NCBI GenBank assembly: GCA_021774075.1 | Contig: JAJFJK010000048.1 | Span: forward strand, 1-33,345 | DNA length: 33,345 nt | From: Nitrosomonas sp. | Lineage (GTDB): Bacteria; Pseudomonadota; Gammaproteobacteria; Burkholderiales; Nitrosomonadaceae | Direction of reading: 5' to 3' | Shown: one piece after another, positions 23,739 to 32,868 of the stretch | How positions within the stretch are numbered: position 1 is the stretch's first letter | Layout of the letters: the number at the start of each line of letters is the position of its first letter | Program-made: the position numbers and the translations under genes | Notes under the pieces: generated by a model | The model's input: the letters and a program-made list of their open reading frames with translations, nothing else | The model's database searches: none | Told to the model about the DNA's origin: nothing

Positions 23739-26529
23739 AAGAGCAGTTTGTTAATCTGTCATTTGAATCCGAACAAGCCATTGTCGATGCTGGGCATCCC
23801 TGGCCGGGTTTGGCTTCGTTCAGGGAGCAAGACGAACTTTTCTTTAAAGGCAGGGAATCAGATGTAGACAAACTGCACAACTTGGTTAACCGCGAACGCC
23901 TGACTGTTTTATTTGGTGTTTCCGGGCTAGGTAAGAGTTCATTGTTACATGCGGGTCTTTACCCACGATTACGCCAAGATAATGTATTGCCAATCACTAT
24001 TCGACTGAACTTTGGAGAGACAAAGGTAAGTTTTTCTGAGCAGGTTTTCGCATGCATAGCGCAACAATTTAAGAAAAAAAATATTGAAGTTCCGCAGCAT
24101 CGTGAAGATGAAACCCTATGGGAATATTTTCATCGTAAGGATTCTGAATTTTGGGATGCTCGCAACCATATAGTCACGCCATTGTTGTGTTTTGATCAAT
24201 TCGAAGAAATTTTCACATTGGGTTGCAACGATCAGAAAAGAGATGACGACGTGCAACAATTTATCGTTGAGCTGGCTGATCTGGTTGAAGGGCGTTGCCC
24301 AGAGCGTGTGAAAATGCGCATAGATGCTAACCCAAATGAGTCGAAGGACTTTAATTTTAGTCGCCATCCCTATAAATTGATTTTCAGTCTGCGTGAGGAT
24401 TACCTTGCCGAGCTGGAAGGATTGCGTGATTTAATCCCTTCAGTGTTGTACAACCGTATGCGGCTTTTGCCAATGAACGGGAAACAGGCTCTGGATTGGT
24501 GAACCAAACACATGGTCGTTTGATGCAACTTAGTGTTGCACAAATGATTGTGCGGTTGGTGGCAGGAAAAAAGGCTACCGAACAATACGAGTTATCAGCG
24601 TTACATATTGAACCGGCATTGTTAAGTTTGATTTGCCGTGAACTTAATGAGCAGCGTATCGCAAACCATGCTGTCCAGATTGATGCGAAGTCAGTAGACA
24701 GCAACCGTGAACAGATTCTGGTGAATTTTTATGAGAATACCCTGGATGATCAATCCCCTGTGTTACGCCGTTTCATTGAGGAAAAGCTGGTCACAGTCTC
24801 GGGTTTTCGTAACAGCGAGGCTTACGATAATGCTTTGGAAATTCCCGGTATTACGGCAACGGCGCTGGACCGATTAGTACAATGCCGGTTACTGCGGTTT
24901 GATGAGCGCGATGGTAACAAACGCGTCGAATTGATTCATGATGTTCTGACTGAAGTAGTCGGCGCACAAAGAAATAAGCGTCAGTTGCTGGAGCAAGTTA
25001 AAGATCGCCTTGAGGCACCGCAAATATTTAAGTTGTTTGTCTACGCGATTTTTGTAGGGATAACGTTTGGGATTATCGCCCAATTTGATCCATGGGGATT
25101 AAAAACTACGGCTGATGCTCAGTCTGAGTCGGTTTTTATGCAACTGATTGGCGGGCCATGGTATCAATCTGACACGCAAAAGAAAATTACCGTTGTGCTG
25201 ATAGATGATCAATATCTCGAACAGACCGGAGATCATTGGCCAATGTCTTATGGACATCAGGCGCAGTTTTTAATGAATATTCTGGACTTCAACCCCAAAG
25301 CGGTGTATCTGGATATTATTTATCGACATAACCATGGTGATGAAGAATCAGAGGTAAAGCAATTGCGAGATGTTGTTATGCCGTCTTCTTCAGGTTACAG
25401 CGTAAATTCTAGCCCACAATTTTTTCTGCCCTATCTGACATTTCCTCAGACTGAATTAAGTAGTTGTGATCCTGAAGATCATCAATCTGCAGGTGAATTT
25501 ATAGATAAGGGCTCTGTTATTCAAGCGATGCAGGTGTCCGGTAAGGGAGGAGTCTATGTTGGCTGGGAAGGTTGTGGTAGTCGATACCCTGGCTTCATTT
25601 TAGGGGATAGTAACTATAAAACGCCAGCATTTGCACTCTTTCAGCATCTTTGCGAACAGCCTGATTTTCTCTTGGGTTCCGACAGCTGTAAGGATATTCG
25701 AGTGGGTGATTTACATCAATTTAAAGAACCTATGGCGGTGCAGTGGGGTGTAAGTGTTACTGCAACGCATCAAAGGTTATTAAGCAAAACAGTTGAAGAT
25801 GATGGTGATGAGCATGACGGTGTTAACTGCTCATTGGTTGGGCAGGAAATCTCTTTCTTAGACAGGTTGAATCACTTTGGTGGTCAAGCCATAAAAATGC
25901 TTAGCCAGTCATTCGATGCGGGCAATGAGCGTGGCGAACTGGAGCCATGTACTTACATAGATACGTTGCATGCCACTTGGTTTAACAGTGATCGTGAGCC
26001 TGAGTTGGATGAGATCTTTGAGGAAATGATTAAAGATAGAGTGATTCTTGTTGGCGCACAACTTGATGGTATTCATGATGATGTTGTAAATCCTGTGAAT
26101 GGAACAGTGCCAGGCGTCTACTTGTTTGCTATGGCTTTGGATAATTATCTGGAATTTGGTGCTGATTACTATAGACCAATGAGCAGAATAACGGCCATTC
26201 TGCTGGAGATGGTTACATTGTCAGTTATGATTTTTCTAATTGGTTTGGCTTGGCAGTATGCTCAACTGAAATTTACCGCCATGAAGTCGAACGATTTATC
26301 TTTACGTGTGATTGTTAAGAAATTTTTTATTGTATTTATTATTAAGATAATTATACCGGTTACATTAAGTCTTTTATTGGTGTGGGTCATGTGGAGTTAT
26401 CGGTATGTACCGATAAATTGGATAGCCATATCTGTATTATCTTTTGTAGCAGTTCCCATAAGTCTTTATGACATCGTAACAAAAGATAAAGGCTTAGATT
26501 CTGTTCTTAAAAAATCATCGGGTGATTAA
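23735..26529 (+). pseudogene. nSTAND NTPase - CHASE2 membrane sensor, split by a -1 frameshift
   Basis: The first frame (23735-24502) has PWPGLASFREQDELFFKGRE, Walker A GVSGLGKSS (~61-69) and Walker B LLCFDQFEE (~150-158), the hallmarks of nSTAND1 NTPases. It stops right after NGKQALDW. The second frame (24496-26529) continues the domain (QLSVAQMIVRLVAG, VELIHDVLTEVV), then one membrane helix, a CHASE2 extracytoplasmic domain (KITVVLIDDQYLEQTGDHWP, AVYLDIIYRH) and three C-terminal membrane helices. Adding one base near 24496 joins them into about 931 residues with nothing missing. STAND NTPases are signal-triggered switches; CHASE2 is an outside sensor. The break may be a true mutation or an assembly error. 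Confidence 0.8.
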
Positions 26530-26566
26530 CTGCTATTTTATTACTTGGAATAAGAAGGGGAGAAGA

Positions 26567-26929
26567 ATGAAATATTTGTTGTTTATACTAGTTTGTTTGA
26601 GTGCTTTTTTGGTGTTTTCTTCTGTTGCGCAGGCGGAGCAACGTAAAGTAGTTGACGCATATTCTGAGAGTCTGGAGGTTTACTCAGAAACTGGAGATAA
26701 GCTTGATAATGAGACTGTAACAAAGGCGGAAGTTAAAGGTAGGCTTGTATTAGATACAGCTAGAAACGGGCATCTTGTAAAAGTGGCTATCGGAGAGAAA
26801 GAGGTTTGGCTTCGATCCAGGCAATTAAAATTTGAAACGCCAGAGGCTGCGCCATGTCCGGAGTCTGGTGTGACAGTGGCCATGGATCGAACGGCACCTG
26901 CGACAAGTGGCATAGGATGTAACCGATGA
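26567..26929 (+). CDS. Secreted SH3-like small protein
   Basis: A 120-residue protein. The ATG at 26567 (MKYLLF) has a good site GGGGAGAAG and starts a signal peptide cleaved near VAQA-EQ. The mature part resembles a bacterial SH3-like fold (SLEVYSETGDKLD, VKGRLVLDTARNGHLVKVAI, EVWLRSRQL). Such domains often bind cell wall or protein partners in the periplasm; the role here is unknown. It starts 37 bases after the nSTAND-CHASE2 gene and overlaps the M48-like gene by 4 bases (ATGA). Confidence 0.68.
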   Translation: MKYLLFILVCLSAFLVFSSVAQAEQRKVVDAYSESLEVYSETGDKLDNETVTKAEVKGRLVLDTARNGHLVKVAIGEKEVWLRSRQLKFETPEAAPCPESGVTVAMDRTAPATSGIGCNR

Positions 26930-27693
26930 GCAATAAGCGCGCAAAATCTAAGATACTGGGGTTGCTCATTATTTTCGGCATTTTTCTGCTACAAGGCTGT
27001 GAATCAATTTCGCCTAAATCCAGTTTTCCAAATGAAGGAATTTTGCTTGATCATGCTAATCTCAAAGCAAAAGGTGATGGGGCATGGTTTGATGCAGCAA
27101 ATCTGGGCCGTGAAGCGTTGATGCTGCAGTATGACGGTGAAATAAGTCCAAGTATCGCTTTTTATCTGGAGCGTGAGTTACATATTCATGATGATAAAGA
27201 ATTGTCGGCCTATTTAATGAGAATTATAGATCGATTGCTAGAAGGCTGGGAAGGTATAAAACCGGATATTACTGTTGTGATTGAATCAGATGAGTTTCTG
27301 GATGCATATATTAGTGAATATAATCAAATGCATATTTCAACAGCAGTGTTTAGAATTCTTGAAAATGAAGATCAATTGGCATCATTGTTGGCGCATGAAT
27401 TAAGCCATGTTTTGTTAAATCATAATCATAAAAAGAGTATGGTTAGATCGACATTATCTGCGCTTGAATTTGGGGAGCTGCTGGCAGCGGATGTGGGTTC
27501 TTTTGCAGGCCAGATACAAGAAAATTCTGATGTCCAAAGAGGTTCGGAATATGCTGCGTTGGGGTTTGCTTCATTGGGATTTGTATGGGCTGATCTCTTT
27601 GCGCCAAATTGGTCAAGAAGTAATGAATTGGACGCTGATAGATTGGGAATGGATTTGGTGATGCGTGCTAATTATAGGCTATGTCGCAATTAA
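26926..27693 (+). pseudogene. M48-like metalloprotease lipoprotein, 3' end lost at an IS
   Basis: A lipoprotein signal ends in LLQGC (Cys-25). The protease core shows HEXXH as LAHELSHVLLNH (~160) and the third zinc-ligand region as NELDADRLGMDLVMRANY (~232-249), as in M48/BepA-type periplasmic proteases. The coding sequence runs into the IS terminus at 27677, so the last residues (RLCRN) come from the IS and everything after the active-site helix is lost. M48 lipoproteins usually continue with a TPR or similar C-terminal part. It is the fourth gene of the SIR2-TIR operon. All zinc ligands remain, so residual activity cannot be excluded. Confidence 0.75.
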
Positions 27694-28661
27694 TTGTTGA
27701 ATTGAGCGTCCAATGTGTATCAGTATTTAAAATGAGGGGCACACACCATGAAAACAATGGACTTCAAAGTTTGGATGAAATCAATTGATCGCATGAGTCG
27801 TAGCCAGAGAGACAAGCTTCGAGAACAATTAGAAGGAAAAGTAGGCGCAGATACAGTTGTTACTTTGATTGAACAAAGCTTGAATGGCGAGCCTGCTTGT
27901 CCATATTGTATGAGCGCGAAATTGTATCGCTGGGGTAAAGTTTGCGAGTTACAACGTTATCGTTGTCGTCAATGCAATCGCACGTTTAACGCACTAACCA
28001 ATACGCCATTGGCACGGTTACGCCACAAAGATAAATGGCTTAATTATGAGCAAACCATGATTCAAGGATTAAGTTTACGCAAATCCGCGAATAGCTGCGG
28101 GATAGCCAAGAACACTAGCTTTAAGTGGCGGCATCGTTTTTTGCGAATGCCGGAAATACAACAATCTAACCAAATGAGTGGCATTGTCGAAGCAGACGAA
28201 ACATATTTCCTGGAATCCTTTAAGGGACAACGTCATTTACCCAGACCCTCGCGCAAACGAGGTGGTAAAGCTGCTAATTGTATACTGCACGGTACAAGTG
28301 CAGAACAAATCGGGTCAGTGCTTACACCCTTGTTAAATATGGATGTCATTCTATGCACTGATGGGATGCCTGCTTACAAACAGATTGCCAAGCATGCAAG
28401 AATCGTTCATCGCCCGGTTAATATTTCCGCAGGTCAGCGAGTTATAAACAATATTTATCATATTCAGAACGTCAATGCCTATGATAGTCGACTCAAACAA
28501 TGGATAGCGAAGTTTCACGGTGTGGCGACACGCTATCTCGGAAGTTATCTGGGATGGCATCGAATGATTGATCGTCTCGGTCGAAACATTACACCAACTT
28601 TCTGTTCTTTATCAGCTCTTGGGAAAACAAGGCAATTTCAACAATTAATTGCGACATAGCC
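27677..28661 (+). mobile_element. IS1595-type (ISXO2-like) insertion sequence
   Basis: The ends are inverted repeats: GGCTATGTCGCAATTAATTG plus TTGAATTG on the left, and the complement ...CAATTAATTGCGACATAGCC on the right (about 25 bp, near perfect). The element is 985 bp with one transposase gene. No direct repeat of 8 bp is seen at its edges (TAATTATA left, AAATCTTT right), so the sequence on one side has probably been replaced after insertion. It truncates the M48-like gene on the left and abuts an IS21 remnant on the right. Confidence 0.88.
27748..28659 (+). CDS. IS1595-family transposase
   Basis: A 303-residue transposase with an N-terminal zinc ribbon (CPYCMSAKLYRWG...YRCRQCNRTF, ~50-75) and an ISXO2-type catalytic domain. 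The catalytic residues are visible in VEADETYFLES (Asp), LCTDGMPAY (Asp) and IQNVNAYDSRLKQW (Asn), followed by FHGVATRYLGSYLGW. Between SRKRGGKAA and SAEQIGSVL the protein seems 20-25 residues shorter than the ISXO2 pattern I know, which may be an in-frame deletion of core beta strands and could impair activity. GAGGGG precedes the ATG. The stop lies inside the right terminal repeat. Confidence 0.85.
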   Translation: MKTMDFKVWMKSIDRMSRSQRDKLREQLEGKVGADTVVTLIEQSLNGEPACPYCMSAKLYRWGKVCELQRYRCRQCNRTFNALTNTPLARLRHKDKWLNYEQTMIQGLSLRKSANSCGIAKNTSFKWRHRFLRMPEIQQSNQMSGIVEADETYFLESFKGQRHLPRPSRKRGGKAANCILHGTSAEQIGSVLTPLLNMDVILCTDGMPAYKQIAKHARIVHRPVNISAGQRVINNIYHIQNVNAYDSRLKQWIAKFHGVATRYLGSYLGWHRMIDRLGRNITPTFCSLSALGKTRQFQQLIAT

Positions 28662-28902
28662 AAATCTTTCATGCCTTTGAGTTTTGACGCGAGGCGGTCC
28701 CGGCGACTGGTAAACCTCATTGCGCATCGCTACGAAAGCGGCAGTTTGATTATCACTTCCAATCAGCCTTACAGGCCAATGGGATCAAATCTTCCCCGAT
28801 TCCATAATGACTGTTGCCGCCATTGACCGCGTTATCCATCATACCCACATCTTAGAAATCGAAGGAGAAAGTTATCGGAGAAAACAACATTTGAAAAAAT
28901 AA
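28662..28902 (+). pseudogene. istB (IS21 helper ATPase) 3' remnant, frameshifted
   Basis: One frame reads LVNLIAHRYESGSLIITSNQ and a second continues WDQIFPDSIMTVAAIDRVIH, HTHILEIEGESYRRKQHLKK, then stops. Together they match the C-terminal third of IstB, the AAA+ helper protein of IS21 elements. The frame changes near 28780. The 5' part is missing, cut by the IS1595-type element. Confidence 0.8.
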
Positions 28903-28960
28903 TTCTCGGTCATTCAACCGGACAACCTAATTGACGTCAAACCGGACAAGATAGTTGACG
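28903..28960 (+). mobile_element. IS21-family terminal repeats
   Basis: Two direct repeats, AACCGGACAA-CTAATTGACG (28916) and AACCGGACAA-ATAGTTGACG (28940), follow the istB remnant with a 24-bp period. Multiple terminal repeats that bind the transposase are known at IS21 ends, so this is probably the right end of the degraded element. Confidence 0.55.
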
Positions 28961-29299
28961 CGAGACAAAGGAGCGAAAACGAGAGGATAATAGCCCAATA
29001 TCACCTTGAATTGAGGAAAAACCTAATTTTCAGATAGAAAAACTTCAAAAATCGAGTGAAATCGTTTTCCAGAGTAAATTGCTTCGCTTTTCTCAAGTAT
29101 TTTTAGAGGTGCCCGTTATTGATTTTGTGTCATAGCAACTCACTGATATTACAGTTTCATTAATATTGGCATATATATTGCTTTAGTAATATTGTTGTGA
29201 GGCTCTGAACTAAATTAAATGCTTATGAATGATATGTAATTTCGTTTGCTTAATAATTTTGCTGTAAGTTTGTGAAATATATGGGCTAAAACTAAATAG
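28961..29299. other. Intergenic region before the histidine kinase
   Basis: About 340 AT-rich bases without a gene. It contains an isolated family-1 MITE end at 29099-29114 and should hold the kinase promoter, which I could not identify with confidence. No clear Shine-Dalgarno site precedes the kinase ATG at 29300. Confidence 0.4.
29099..29114 (-). repeat. Family-1 MITE end fragment
   Basis: ATTTTTAGAGGTGCCC is the same as one tip of the family-1 element (compare the end of the copy at 31317-31457). The remainder is absent. Confidence 0.55.
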
Positions 29300-30526
29300 A
29301 TGGCAAAAAGCAAAAATATGGACCGTGATTATAGCCACAAAAGATTTGATGACATTGAGATCCGCAGCAAATTGGAGCTGCTAGCCGAGCTGCAAGTTCA
29401 TCAAGTAGAGTTGGAGAAACAAAACCGTGAACTCAGGGATGCGCAACAGCAACTGGAAGAAACACGTGACCGCTATGCCGATCTCTATGATTATGCCCCT
29501 GTGGGTTATCTTACTTTGGATGAAGTCGGGGATATCCAGGCAATCAATCTAACAGGGTGCGCTATGCTGGGTGTGGAACGTGTATTCATAGTGGGCAAAC
29601 CCTTTGCAACTCATATTGTCAAAGACGACTACCAAGTGTTTTTTAGCGCGTTGCAGCAAACTTTCAACTCATTCAGCAACACTGTTGTGGAACTGAGAAT
29701 TATCAATCCCTTCGGTGATACGAAGTATGTCCGCCTGGAAAGCATCTTCGTGAAAGATACCAACACTTGCCGCATGGTAATGACCGACATTGACCAGCTC
29801 AAAGAAACGATGCGCTGCAATCAAGAATTGTTGCATGGAAACCGGCGACTGATGCAAAATCTTTTCGAGATTCAGGAAAAAGGACAACGTCTTCTTGCAC
29901 GCGAATTGCATGATGAATTTGGCCAATGGCTTACCGCCATTCATGCGGAGACTGAGACAATTCTCAACTACGCTGACAAGGATTCTAACATCCACTCTAG
30001 TTCTCAAGCCATTAGCGAATGTGTCCGAGAAATGCACTCAGTAGTGCATAACATGCTGCATCAATTGCGCCCTGCGCTATTGGATACACTGGGGTTGGTA
30101 GATGCTTTACTAGAATTTAAGAAACAATGGTGTACACACCATACTGATATCAGCCTTGAATTCAAATTGGAAGGCGAGCTAGGAAAGCTGGGTGAGAATT
30201 TAGATATCACCATATACCGTCTTATTCAGGAAGCCCTCAATAATATCTGCAGCCATGCATATGCCACACAGGTTGTTGTGAGCTTGCGCTGCAACACAGA
30301 TGTGGCTTCCACGGACAAATGTCTGTTACTAAGTGTGGAAGACAACGGTAAAGGCTACGATACCGAGCAAGCATCCAGTGGGTTTGGGCTGCTGGGAATG
30401 CGTGAACGGACAATCGCGGCAGGCGGTAAGTTTACTATATGTAGTGTGCCAAATGAGGGTACACATATTCACGTCAAATTACCGCTTGACTGTTCATACA
30501 AAAAGAGAAGAACTGATGACTACTGA
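29300..30526 (+). CDS. PAS-domain NarX/DegS-type sensor histidine kinase
   Basis: A 408-residue soluble kinase with no membrane helix. An N-terminal coiled coil (~25-60) leads into a PAS domain (~62-180, YADLYDYAPVGYLTLDEVGD). The HisKA_3 dimerisation helix has LLARELHDEFGQWLTAIHAE with phospho-acceptor His-204. The HATPase domain has RLIQEALNNICSHAYA (N box), VEDNGKGYD (G1) and GFGLLGMRERT (G2). Such kinases phosphorylate NarL-type regulators, and one starts 11 bases inside its 3' end. The signal sensed by the PAS domain is unknown. Confidence 0.92.
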   Translation: MAKSKNMDRDYSHKRFDDIEIRSKLELLAELQVHQVELEKQNRELRDAQQQLEETRDRYADLYDYAPVGYLTLDEVGDIQAINLTGCAMLGVERVFIVGKPFATHIVKDDYQVFFSALQQTFNSFSNTVVELRIINPFGDTKYVRLESIFVKDTNTCRMVMTDIDQLKETMRCNQELLHGNRRLMQNLFEIQEKGQRLLARELHDEFGQWLTAIHAETETILNYADKDSNIHSSSQAISECVREMHSVVHNMLHQLRPALLDTLGLVDALLEFKKQWCTHHTDISLEFKLEGELGKLGENLDITIYRLIQEALNNICSHAYATQVVVSLRCNTDVASTDKCLLLSVEDNGKGYDTEQASSGFGLLGMRERTIAAGGKFTICSVPNEGTHIHVKLPLDCSYKKRRTDDY

Positions 30527-31181
30527 CATTATAAAAGGGACAATCACAGTGATGTTGGTGGATGATCACCCTGTGGTACGTAATGGCTATTGCCGCTTGC
30601 TCGAAAGCACGGCGGATATTCGTGTAATAGCGGAAGCTGACGATGGCGAAACAGGTTGCCTTCTGTACCAGGAGCATAAACCTGATGTGGTGATTCTTGA
30701 TCTCAACATGGCAGGCGGCATAGACGGCTTTGAAACCATTCGTCGTATCAGGGCGAAGAACCCTAATGCGCGCATTTTGATATTCAGCATGCACAATCAT
30801 GAAACCATGGTTCAGCGTGCACTCAAGACTGGCGCAACAGGTTACATAACCAAGCAATGTGGTATGAATCAAATGATCCAGGCGATACGTCTGGTAAAGC
30901 AGGGGAAAGTATATATCGATCCTGATCTGGCTCCAAAAATGGCTGCCAACTTGACGCTTAAAGATGCCAGTGAAGATCCTTTAAATAGGCTTACCGAACG
31001 AGAATTTCAGATATTCAAATTGATAGCAGAGGGAAATTCATGCGCACAAATTGCAGAAATAATTTCTATCAGTCCTAAAACAGTCGGTGTCCATCAAGCT
31101 AATATTATGAGGAAGTTAAAATTGCAGAACATTGCCCAGCTCGTTCGCCTGGCTATCAACTGCAATGTCACTCAAGCATAG
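30516..31181 (+). CDS. NarL/FixJ-family response regulator, copy 1
   Basis: A 221-residue regulator. The ATG at 30516 was chosen over a longer frame because AGAGAAG lies just upstream and conserved sequence starts there. The receiver (~10-125) has VDDHPVVRNGY, phospho-acceptor Asp in VVILDLNMAGG, and Lys in YITKQCG. The LuxR-type helix-turn-helix (~155-215) reads LTEREFQIFKLIAEGNSCAQ, then ISISPKTVGVHQANIMRKL. It overlaps the kinase gene by 11 bases, marking a cognate pair. By eye about three quarters of its residues match copy 2. Confidence 0.93.
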   Translation: MTTDIIKGTITVMLVDDHPVVRNGYCRLLESTADIRVIAEADDGETGCLLYQEHKPDVVILDLNMAGGIDGFETIRRIRAKNPNARILIFSMHNHETMVQRALKTGATGYITKQCGMNQMIQAIRLVKQGKVYIDPDLAPKMAANLTLKDASEDPLNRLTEREFQIFKLIAEGNSCAQIAEIISISPKTVGVHQANIMRKLKLQNIAQLVRLAINCNVTQA

Positions 31182-31316
31182 TGCTTTTCGTAGCATTTTA
31201 ATGCTGAGCTGCTTTGAATAGAGCTTTGGGTACAAACTGTCCTTTCGGTAATTTTTCTAACAAGCAATAACCATAAAGGCTGCAGGCATAAATTATGCGT
31301 GCTGGTGTAATCTTTA
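31182..31316. other. Spacer after regulator copy 1, homologous to the leader of copy 2
   Basis: GCTGAGCTGCTTTGAATAGAGC, TTGGGTACAAACTG and GTGCTGGTGTAAT appear here and again, in the same order and interrupted by an 81-bp hairpin, at 31932-32131 before regulator copy 2. This supports a duplicated segment larger than the gene. Confidence 0.6.
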
Positions 31317-31457
31317 GGGCGCTTCTAAAAATTCAGAGTCCGCCCAAATGCAAGGCGTGGAAAAAATTTTACAGCGCAGCATATGGTTTATATGTAAGCA
31401 AGGAATTTTTTCTGCAACACAGCAGTTGGGATGAAATCTGGGTTTTTAGAGGTGCCC
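31317..31457 (-). repeat. MITE-like repeat, family 1, full copy 4
   Basis: A 141-bp copy from GGGCGCTTCTAAAAATTCAG to GGTTTTTAGAGGTGCCC, same orientation as copy 1. Flanks TTTA and TTCA could be a target duplication with one change. Confidence 0.85.
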
Positions 31458-31760
31458 TTCAAGTGGTTATTTAGCTTCTACAAAGCCTCCGTTCTATAAA
31501 TTCATTGATTCTCGCTTCAACCCATGGGTTTTTCTAAGGAATTTCTTTATACCAATATAAAGGTTTTGCTTATTCCATTACAGCGCATGATATACCACAA
31601 TCTAGACTAGAAAAAATCAGCTGATAGTTGGAGTCTCGCGTAAGAAATTATATGGAAGATGAGCATATCAAATATCTTTCAACTCAGAACGTCAGTTCAA
31701 TAACTCCACACTTTTTTGGTATATAGAACTTAAAGTAATAGTGATTTCTATTACAGAACT
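31458..31760. other. AT-rich stretch without recognised genes
   Basis: About 300 bp between the family-1 copy and the kinase relic. No open frame with a ribosome-binding site, no hairpin of note and no similarity to other parts of the window was found. Confidence 0.4.
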
Positions 31761-31945
31761 TTTTTCAAGATACACGATGAGGAACAATGGCTTATCGCCA
31801 TTTATGTTGAAGCCGGAATGATTCCCAATTCGTAAATATCAAGTTGACGTATACTGGTGGATCCACTTGGACTGAAGAACCATACGCTCAAGAGATTAAC
31901 CTGAGAATTGCACCAGTTGCTGGAATTTAAACGCTGAACTGTTTT
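31761..31945 (+). pseudogene. Probable relic of a second histidine kinase
   Basis: A frame at 31764-31824 reads FFKIHDEEQWLIAIYVEAGM, which lines up with LHDEFGQWLTAIHAETETI of the intact kinase, and the DNA matches well over the same stretch (CAATGGCTTATCGCCATT against CAATGGCTTACCGCCATT). Further on, ELHQLLEFKR (31912-31941) recalls HQL...LLEFKK of the kinase, a weaker match. It lies before regulator copy 2, where a kinase would be expected after duplication of the pair. Everything else has decayed. Confidence 0.5.
31831..31857 (+). repeat. Family-2 structured repeat, terminal fragment (F)
   Basis: CGTAAATATCAAGTTGACGT followed by ATACTGG resembles the right terminal repeat of family 2. 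It interrupts the kinase relic. Confidence 0.5.
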
Positions 31946-32122
31946 GAATTGAGCGTACTCGCGACCTGATACGCAGTTATTCCGAGGCATAGGAAGCATG
32001 TGCGTTCAATTCAAAACAGAGCAAGTTAAAAACCAGCAAGTGAAACCTTGGGTACAAACTATACTTTTGTAAAAATCACTGAAAATCAATAAGCATAATG
32101 ATTATAGATAAAAATCTAACGT
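31929..32122 (+). repeat. Left arm of a long inverted repeat around regulator copy 2
   Basis: This arm is an imperfect reverse complement of 33032-33191. It contains its own 81-bp palindrome (31939-32019): CTGTTTTGAATTGAGCG pairs with CGTTCAATTCAAAACAG, with CGCAGTTATTC-GAGGCATAG in the loop region. The segment after the palindrome (GAAAATCAATAAGCATAATG) also has a counterpart in the right arm. Confidence 0.8.
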
Positions 32123-32193
32123 GCTGGTGCAATATTAAGGTTAAGGCTGCTGGGGTGCTAAATTATAGAAAAATCGGCTAAAGGAGAGAGCTA

Positions 32194-32856
32194 ATGGCCT
32201 CTGACATGACTGGTGAACCAATCACTGTAATCCTGGTGGATGATCACCCTGTGGTGCGTGCCGGGTATCGCCGCTTGCTCGAAAGCACGACAAACATTCG
32301 TGTAGTGGCGGAAGCTGACGATGGCGAAACGGGACACCTCCTTTATTTGGAGCATAAACCTGATGTGGTGGTTCTTGATCTCAACATGGCAGGTATCGGT
32401 GGCCTTGAAACTATTCGTCGTATCAAGGCGGGGGACCCTGATGTGCGTATTCTTGTATTCAGTATGCTTAACAGTGAAGCCATGGTTCAGCACGCACTTA
32501 AGACTGGTGCGTCCGGGTACATAACAAAACAATGTGGTGCGAAGCAAATGATTCAGGCGATACGTCAGGTAAGTCAGGGGAAAAAATATATCGACCCTGA
32601 AATGGCCTCAAGCATTGCAGCCAACATGACACTTAATAGTGCTAGTGAAGACCCTTTAAGCATACTTACCGAGCGAGAGTTTCAGATATTCAAATTGATG
32701 GCGGAGGGTAATTCATGCGCGCAAATTGCAGGAATGATTTCTATCAGTCCTAAAACGGTTGGCGTCCATCATACTAATATTATGAAGAAGTTAAAATTGC
32801 AGAACATGGCCCAGCTCGTACGCTTAGCTATAAGCTGCAATGTTACCCTAGCCTGA
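32194..32856 (+). CDS. NarL/FixJ-family response regulator, copy 2 (orphan)
   Basis: A 220-residue paralogue of the regulator at 30516. The receiver keeps VDDHPVVRAGY, the phospho-acceptor Asp in VVVLDLNMAG and the Lys in YITKQCG; the helix-turn-helix ISISPKTVGVHHTNIMKKL is almost the same. One Gly of the copy-1 MAGGIDG loop is missing. AAGGAGAG lies before the ATG. No intact kinase is adjacent, only a relic, so it may be served by the intact kinase at 29300. The near-identical recognition helix suggests overlapping DNA targets. Confidence 0.92.
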   Translation: MASDMTGEPITVILVDDHPVVRAGYRRLLESTTNIRVVAEADDGETGHLLYLEHKPDVVVLDLNMAGIGGLETIRRIKAGDPDVRILVFSMLNSEAMVQHALKTGASGYITKQCGAKQMIQAIRQVSQGKKYIDPEMASSIAANMTLNSASEDPLSILTEREFQIFKLMAEGNSCAQIAGMISISPKTVGVHHTNIMKKLKLQNMAQLVRLAISCNVTLA

Positions 32857-32868
32857 ATATCGCACTAG

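Noticed and set aside
22362-24502. Thoeris-type system (ThsA/ThsB)
   Set aside because: SIR2-like and TIR domains are present but fused in one protein, without the SLOG domain of ThsA, and the SIR2-like catalytic residues look lost.
30333-30515. Longer N-terminus for regulator copy 1 beginning at 30333
   Set aside because: The extra residues are the kinase gene read in another frame; the ATG at 30516 has a good ribosome-binding site and aligns with copy 2.
29300-31181. Phage or plasmid origin near the two-component genes
   Set aside because: No iteron array, replication protein or integrase was found; the AT-rich spacers have no further support.
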